Shown here: positions 18,868-22,615 of the stretch, one piece after another
How the letters are laid out: each line of letters begins with the position of its first letter
Position numbering within the stretch: position 1 is the first letter of the stretch
From: Actinomycetota bacterium
GTDB lineage: Bacteria > Actinomycetota > Acidimicrobiia > Acidimicrobiales > Ilumatobacteraceae
Direction: 5' to 3'
Assembly: GCA_009704065.1 (NCBI GenBank)
Contig: WLEX01000002.1
Span: 1-22,615 of the forward strand
DNA: 22,615 bases
Notes under the pieces: generated by a model
Database searches by the model: none
What the model was told of the DNA's origin: nothing
What the model saw: only the letters and a program-made list of their open reading frames with translations
Program-made: the position numbers and the translations under genes

Positions 18868-19875
18868 TTAGGACTGGTTCTCGCCGTTGAACAGCTCGGA
18901 AACGCTGGTCTCGTCGAAGACGGCAGCGAGGGCATCGGCGATGATCTTGGCAACCGACAAAACCTCGACCTTGTCGAAACGCTTCTCGGGGGGCAGGGGC
19001 AAGGTGTTGCAGAGAACCACACGCGAGATGGGTGAGTTCGACAAGCGCTCAACGGCGGGGTCGGACAACACACCATGGGTTGCCATGGCCCACACTTCTT
19101 TGGCGCCACGATCGAGAAGAAGCTCCGCTGCCGACACGATGGTGCCGCCGGTATCGATCATGTCGTCGGTGAGGATGCAGAGACGACCGTCGATGTCGCC
19201 GATGACTTCTTTGGCGATGGCAACGTTGGTGGTGCCCTTCGGACGACGCTTGTTAATGAACGCAACATCGGCATTTTTGTCGGACAAGTGCTGAGCGAAA
19301 CGTTCGGCAACTTTTACGCGGCCAGCATCGGGCGACACGATGACCAGATCTTGTGCTGCGTGTTCACGCACATATCGTTCGAGAACTGGCAATGCCGTGA
19401 GGTGATCAACGGGGCCTGAAAAGAAGCCTTGAATCTGACTGCTGTGAAGATCGAGCGACACCATGCGTGTTGCGCCAGCTGCTTTGAACATGTCGGCGAC
19501 CAAACGCGCAGTGATGGGTTCGCGGCCTTCTGCTTTGCGATCTTGACGTGCGTAACCGTAGAACGGGCATACAGCAGTGATGCGCTTTGCCGATGCGCGT
19601 TGTGCGGCATCGATCATGATGAGTTGTTCCATGATGGAGTCGTTGATGGAACCGGCGTCGGTGCCAAAGTGCGACTGCATGACAAACACGTCACCGCCGC
19701 GGATGCTGTCGGTGAAACGAGGGCGAATCTCGCCGTTTGCGAACTGAACAATGTTTGCATCGCCAAGAGTGATGTCGAGATGATCAGCAACTTCTTGGGC
19801 GAGCGATGGGTGCGTCCGTCCGGTGAAAAGCGACAGGCGCTTTGTAGTGACTTTTTCCATCGCACGGGCGTTCAT
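18868..19875 (-). CDS. prs: Ribose-phosphate pyrophosphokinase
   Basis: A 335-residue PRPP synthase, which makes 5-phosphoribosyl diphosphate from ribose 5-phosphate and ATP. Diagnostic parts are LFTGRTHPSLAQEVA at the N-terminus, FANGEIRPRF, GYARQDRKAEGREPITARL (ATP/ribose binding), DLHSSQIQGFF, SPDAGRVKVAERFA and the PRPP loop LTDDMIDTGGTI. The ATG at 19875 is used; the ATG five codons later (19860) is equally possible, as neither has a strong ribosome binding site. It follows glmU after 52 bases, the widespread glmU-prs pairing. Confidence 0.97.
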   Translation of the reverse strand: MNARAMEKVTTKRLSLFTGRTHPSLAQEVADHLDITLGDANIVQFANGEIRPRFTDSIRGGDVFVMQSHFGTDAGSINDSIMEQLIMIDAAQRASAKRITAVCPFYGYARQDRKAEGREPITARLVADMFKAAGATRMVSLDLHSSQIQGFFSGPVDHLTALPVLERYVREHAAQDLVIVSPDAGRVKVAERFAQHLSDKNADVAFINKRRPKGTTNVAIAKEVIGDIDGRLCILTDDMIDTGGTIVSAAELLLDRGAKEVWAMATHGVLSDPAVERLSNSPISRVVLCNTLPLPPEKRFDKVEVLSVAKIIADALAAVFDETSVSELFNGENQS

Positions 19876-19927
19876 ATGAGTCCAGTGTAGAACGCGGCGC
19901 CGCCGTGCCCATCAACGACGAAACGGG

Positions 19928-20680
19928 CTAGGAACGAGCGAGAAGTACTTGTTCAGCTGCGGCCAGTTGGTCGCGGTCGTTCACCCCAGCGGTTTCTTCC
20001 TCGGGGGCAGACACGGCGCCAACACGGTGTCCGTCGCTCGCCAGAATGGCCACCACGTCGGTGAGGTAGTACTCGGCCTGGCTGTTGTTGGTGCTGAGAC
20101 GAGAGAGTGCTGGCGCGAGTAAGTCGCCACGGAAGGCATAAATGCCTGTATTGATTTCGGCGATAGCGCGCTCATTTTCTGTGGCATCACGATGTTCGAC
20201 AATGCGCGCCACTGAAAGATCTGCATTGCGAACAATGCGCCCGTACCCCGTTGCGTCGCGAAGGGTAGAAACAAGAACAGTTGCAGCGTTGCCCGATGCT
20301 TCGTGCTCGGCAACTAACGATGCAATGGTCTGTGCGGTGAGCAATGGCGTATCGCCAGGGAGCACTAAGAGAGTTGCGGGAACTGATGTTGCATCGATTG
20401 CCGTGAGTCCGGCCGACACTGCATCGCCAGTGCCGTTTTGTTGATGTTGTGTGGCAAACGCAATGTGTGCCCAAGCAGGTGCGTGTGCTTGCACATGAGC
20501 TGTAACAAGTTCGGCGCGATATCCGACAACCACAACAACAGATGCAACATCAACCGTGTGCAATGCGTGAACGACGTGCATCACCATGGATTGTCCGCAC
20601 ACTTCGTGTAACGGCTTTGGAAGATCTGATTTCATTCGTGAGCCTTCGCCAGCGGCGAGGATGATTGCGGACACGCTCAT
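19928..20680 (-). CDS. glmU: UDP-GlcNAc pyrophosphorylase domain of GlmU, without acetyltransferase domain
   Basis: A 250-residue nucleotidyltransferase matching only the N-terminal half of GlmU. It shows ILAAGEGSRMKSDLPKPLHE near 7-26, QNGTGDAV near 81-88, PGDTPLL with Mg ligand D110, GYGRIVR, EINTGIYAF and the second Mg ligand N234 in GVNDRDQLA. It then stops after LLARS, where normal GlmU (about 450 residues) continues into the left-handed beta-helix acetyltransferase. The next gene, prs, begins 52 bases later, so no domain remnant follows. It should make UDP-GlcNAc from GlcNAc-1-phosphate and UTP; acetylation of GlcN-1-phosphate must be done elsewhere. Context next to prs supports the GlmU assignment, though another sugar-nucleotide specificity is possible. 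Confidence 0.88.
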   Translation of the reverse strand: MSVSAIILAAGEGSRMKSDLPKPLHEVCGQSMVMHVVHALHTVDVASVVVVVGYRAELVTAHVQAHAPAWAHIAFATQHQQNGTGDAVSAGLTAIDATSVPATLLVLPGDTPLLTAQTIASLVAEHEASGNAATVLVSTLRDATGYGRIVRNADLSVARIVEHRDATENERAIAEINTGIYAFRGDLLAPALSRLSTNNSQAEYYLTDVVAILASDGHRVGAVSAPEEETAGVNDRDQLAAAEQVLLARS

Positions 20681-20708
20681 GGAAATTGGTCTCCGATTCT
20701 GAGATCGA

Positions 20709-20782
20709 TGGTTCCGGGGAGAGGACTCGAACCCCTATTCACGGGATCAAAACCCGTTGTCCTGCCTTTGAACGACCCCGGA
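20709..20782 (-). tRNA. tRNA-Gln (UUG)
   Basis: The minus strand folds into a complete cloverleaf: acceptor TCCGGGG/CCCCGGA, D stem GTTC/GGAC, anticodon stem ACGGG/CCCGT with loop TTTTGAT (anticodon TTG, reading CAA), a four-base variable loop, and T arm AGGGG-TTCGAGT-CCTCT. The discriminator is A and a CCA end is encoded (20709-20711). It ends 28 bases before glmU on the same strand, so the two may share a transcript. Confidence 0.95.
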
Positions 20783-20845
20783 CTGCGATAAATACCGTAT
20801 CGGATTTTACGTTTTCACCAATGTGCCGATAAGTTCGTATGCCTT
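20783..20845. promoter_or_regulatory. Divergent promoter spacer of tRNA-Gln and bS22-like gene
   Basis: This AT-rich 63-base spacer lies between the leftward tRNA and the rightward small ribosomal protein gene. Toward the tRNA, TTGGTG and TACGGT on the minus strand are separated by 16 bases and end 11 bases before the tRNA, a plausible promoter. Toward the small gene no ribosome binding site is visible and a TAAGTT lies about 10 bases before its ATG, so its message may be leaderless or nearly so. Both calls are tentative. Confidence 0.4.
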
Positions 20846-20938
20846 ATGAGTTCGCTGATCAAGAAGCGCCGCAAGCGCATGCGCAAGAAGAAGCACAAAA
20901 AGATGCTTCGTCGCACACGCCACCAGCGTCGCAAATAA
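20846..20938 (+). CDS. bS22-like small basic ribosomal protein (AURKAIP1/COX24 domain)
   Basis: A 30-residue, very basic protein: MSSLIKKRRKRMRKKKHKKM then LRRTRHQRRK and TAA. It matches the actinobacterial AURKAIP1/COX24-domain protein known as bS22 in mycobacterial ribosomes, in which the IKKRRKRM-KKKH core is nearly invariant. More than half the residues are Lys, Arg or His. It is expected to sit on the small subunit in contact with rRNA. It is too short for ordinary ORF thresholds and is easily missed. No Shine-Dalgarno sequence precedes the ATG. Confidence 0.92.
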   Translation: MSSLIKKRRKRMRKKKHKKMLRRTRHQRRK

Positions 20939-20964
20939 ACAATTTTTCGTAGTTTTGGTACTGC

Positions 20965-20984
20965 CACGCCTCTTTAGGGGCGTG
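20965..20984. terminator. Hairpin at the bS22-like / ispE convergent junction
   Basis: CACGCCTC pairs with GGGGCGTG around a TTTA loop, an eight-pair stem including one G-T pair. It lies 27 bases after the bS22-like stop and covers the ispE stop codon. No good U-tract follows on either strand, though runs of T lie before it on the plus strand. Position between convergent genes suggests a two-way terminator or a 3'-end protecting stem. Confidence 0.5.
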
Positions 20985-21702
20985 TTGCGGTGTAGACCAC
21001 TTGCACCCCTGCCAATTGCGCAGAGTCTTGCTGTGTATGGCCCAGGGCAAACCACGTTGCTCCCGATCCGGCCAACCTTGGTCTGATTCCTATTGCCGAC
21101 TCGATGGTGTCTCGCCATGTCTTGAGCTCGGGATATGCGTGCAATGCAGCTGGCTCGAGGTCGTTTCCGTTGTCTCCCGTGGGGCCACCAAGCTGGTCCC
21201 AGGCCTTGTATACCGCGGGGGTAGACACCTGAATCGGTGGAATAAAAAGCGTGATCTTTGTGCCGACAGCCGGAACTGGTTCGAGAATTTCACCAATTCC
21301 TGTGACACGGGCCGAGCCACCAGAGAGGCAAAATGCCACATCGGCACCCACAGTGGCACTGGACACCACATCGGTGAACCCGGCCCAGCGCAGCACTGCT
21401 GCAGCGTCTGTGGAGCCGCCTCCGAGTCCGCCACCGTGTGGAATGTTTTTCTCGATGGCGACATGAGCTGTGCGATTCGCGAGTTGTAATGCGGCGTGCG
21501 CAATGTTTGTGTGATCGGTTGGAACACCTTGTGCATACGGACCAGTTACCGAAATAGATGTGGTGTCTGCTTTGGTGATGGTGACTTTGTCGGCGATATC
21601 GAGCGACACCATGTGTGCATCGATGAGATGAAAACCATCTGCACGTACTCCAGTAACAGCAAGTGTCAACGTGAGTTTTGCGTACGCATCAAGGGTGGTC
21701 AT
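20974..21702 (-). CDS. ispE: 4-diphosphocytidyl-2-C-methyl-D-erythritol kinase
   Basis: A 242-residue GHMP kinase of the non-mevalonate isoprenoid pathway. The N-terminus MTTLDAYAKLTLTLAVTGVR carries the substrate-binding lysine (K9), GGGLGGGSTDAAA at 90-102 is the ATP loop, GADVAFCLSGGSA holds the catalytic aspartate (D121), and LAGSGATWFAL is the C-terminal motif. It is about 40 residues shorter than E. coli IspE, mostly in the second half, but no motif is missing. The ATG at 21702 overlaps the ksgA TGA (ATGA), so an upstream in-frame start at 21741 inside ksgA was rejected. Confidence 0.94.
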   Translation of the reverse strand: MTTLDAYAKLTLTLAVTGVRADGFHLIDAHMVSLDIADKVTITKADTTSISVTGPYAQGVPTDHTNIAHAALQLANRTAHVAIEKNIPHGGGLGGGSTDAAAVLRWAGFTDVVSSATVGADVAFCLSGGSARVTGIGEILEPVPAVGTKITLFIPPIQVSTPAVYKAWDQLGGPTGDNGNDLEPAALHAYPELKTWRDTIESAIGIRPRLAGSGATWFALGHTQQDSAQLAGVQVVYTATRP

Positions 21703-22529
21703 GTGTTGGCGTCTTTCAAGACGTGAGCCAACCTCAGCCAATCGTGAATAGATAACTCTTCGGCGCGCGCAGTGGGTGCAATATCAGCAGCTTCAAAATG
21801 CTGTGGTTCAACGCTGCCCGCTAATGATCCTCGCAACATTTTGCGACGCTTGGCAAACCCCATTCGCACCAATGAAAACAGCTTTTTTGGATCGATGGTG
21901 GTGTCGAGCGGGGTAGTGCGGCGCGTAATTTCGACAAGCGATGATTCAACATTGGGTCGTGGCAAAAACACTGAGGCAGGCACTTGGCCAACAACGCGGG
22001 CCGTTGCATGAAATGCCACTTTCACACTGAGCGCACCGTATGCGCTGGTGGATGGTGATGCTGCAAAGCGATCGGCCACTTCTTTTTGCACCATGACCAA
22101 CATGCGCGAGACTTGCGGTACGAAGTCGAGCACATCGGCAATGAGTGGCGTCGCCACGTTGTACGGAAGGTTTGCAACCAATACCCAATCGTGATGGTCG
22201 CCAAGTAACTGGTTCCAATTGAGTTGCATGGCGTCGGCATGAACCACTGCAACGTTGGCAAGATCACCAACGTTTTCGTGCAGTAATGGCAACAGTGCGT
22301 CATCTACTTCAACAGCGGTGACATGGCCGGCAATTTCCGATAGCGCCATGGTGAGCGAACCAAGACCTGCGCCAATTTCTAAAACATGTGGATGGTTTTC
22401 TACATCGGCTAGCCGTGCGATGCGCCGCACAGTATTGGCGTCGACCACAAAGTTTTGACCAAGCGCACGCTTCGCGCGCAGGCCGGCACCATCGAGTTGG
22501 TGCGATGCGTCGGTACGAGAAAGTGTCAC
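21699..22529 (-). CDS. ksgA: 16S rRNA dimethyladenosine transferase KsgA
   Basis: A 276-residue RsmA/KsgA, which dimethylates two adjacent adenines near the 3' end of 16S rRNA. It shows AKRALGQNFVVD near 19-30, SAM motif I LEIGAGLGSLT at 50-60, the acidic VEVDD, and the catalytic NLPY at 120-123 followed by VATPLI. FLPRPNVESSLVEI and the C-terminal helical domain follow. Start is GTG at 22529, which overlaps the stop of the preceding gene (GTGA). The ksgA-ispE coupling is common in actinobacteria and many other bacteria. Confidence 0.96.
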   Translation of the reverse strand: MTLSRTDASHQLDGAGLRAKRALGQNFVVDANTVRRIARLADVENHPHVLEIGAGLGSLTMALSEIAGHVTAVEVDDALLPLLHENVGDLANVAVVHADAMQLNWNQLLGDHHDWVLVANLPYNVATPLIADVLDFVPQVSRMLVMVQKEVADRFAASPSTSAYGALSVKVAFHATARVVGQVPASVFLPRPNVESSLVEITRRTTPLDTTIDPKKLFSLVRMGFAKRRKMLRGSLAGSVEPQHFEAADIAPTARAEELSIHDWLRLAHVLKDANT

Positions 22530-22615
22530 CAGGTCAATTCAACAGGCAATGGTGCATCAATGAGTTCGGCAATCGCTTCAAATACTCCTGTATGCAAAGT
22601 GATATCGAATGATCC
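22526..22615 (-). CDS. C-terminal end of an unidentified protein, cut by window
   Basis: A minus-strand frame is open from the right edge to a TGA that overlaps the ksgA GTG by the GTGA arrangement. It encodes 29 residues ending DAPLPVELTW. The overlap, direction and lack of stops suggest the true end of the preceding gene in the operon, but 90 bases are too few to be certain, and I do not recognise the family. Confidence 0.55.
   Translation of the reverse strand, partial: GSFDITLHTGVFEAIAELIDAPLPVELTW

Noticed and set aside
18336..19109. 257-codon minus-strand frame across rplY and prs
   Set aside because: It spans the ends of two well-supported genes in another frame, is Pro/Ser/Arg-rich, and matches no family.

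Overview
The window reads as one chromosomal segment of a moderate-GC actinobacterium. The best fit is an uncultivated aquatic member of Acidimicrobiia, but that placement is an inference from gene order, protein style and frequent GTG starts; no rRNA or other phylogenetic marker was compared. Almost all genes lie on the minus strand, and coding density is very high, with many 1-16 base overlaps.

The right two thirds (about 9.95-22.6 kb) is a housekeeping chain read right to left: end of an unknown gene, ksgA, ispE, [tiny bS22-like gene on the plus strand], tRNA-Gln(UUG), glmU pyrophosphorylase, prs, rplY, pth, mfd, a SurA/PpiC-like lipoprotein, mazG, eno and ftsB/divIC. As I recall it, the same genes cluster in mycobacteria, so this part is ordinary vertically inherited core. 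Points of interest are a GlmU that consists only of its uridylyltransferase half, a 30-codon ribosomal protein gene beside the tRNA, and small hairpins in several spacers of the chain.

The left third (1-9.87 kb) is accessory metabolism. It holds a three-subunit molybdenum hydroxylase of the aerobic CO dehydrogenase / xanthine dehydrogenase family in the order coxL-coxS-coxM. CoxL carries the form II signature AYRGAGR, so the substrate is probably not, or not only, CO. A PAP2-type membrane protein follows directly. After a short plus-strand insert (an atypical short-chain dehydrogenase and a Dabb-domain protein) comes a second minus-strand run: a FAD-dependent amine/amino-acid oxidase, a MoxR/CoxD ATPase, a CoxE VWA protein and two consecutive XdhC/CoxI-type proteins, the last cut by the window edge. 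The CoxD, CoxE and XdhC proteins are the expected maturation machinery for inserting a finished molybdenum cofactor into the hydroxylase.

I see no insertion sequence, phage gene, CRISPR array, toxin-antitoxin pair or defence island. The least conventional part is the hydroxylase and maturation neighbourhood: a form II enzyme of unknown substrate, an XdhC pair in which one copy keeps the conserved cysteine motifs and the other keeps the Rossmann domain, and a dehydrogenase whose YxxxK motif reads SxxxR.
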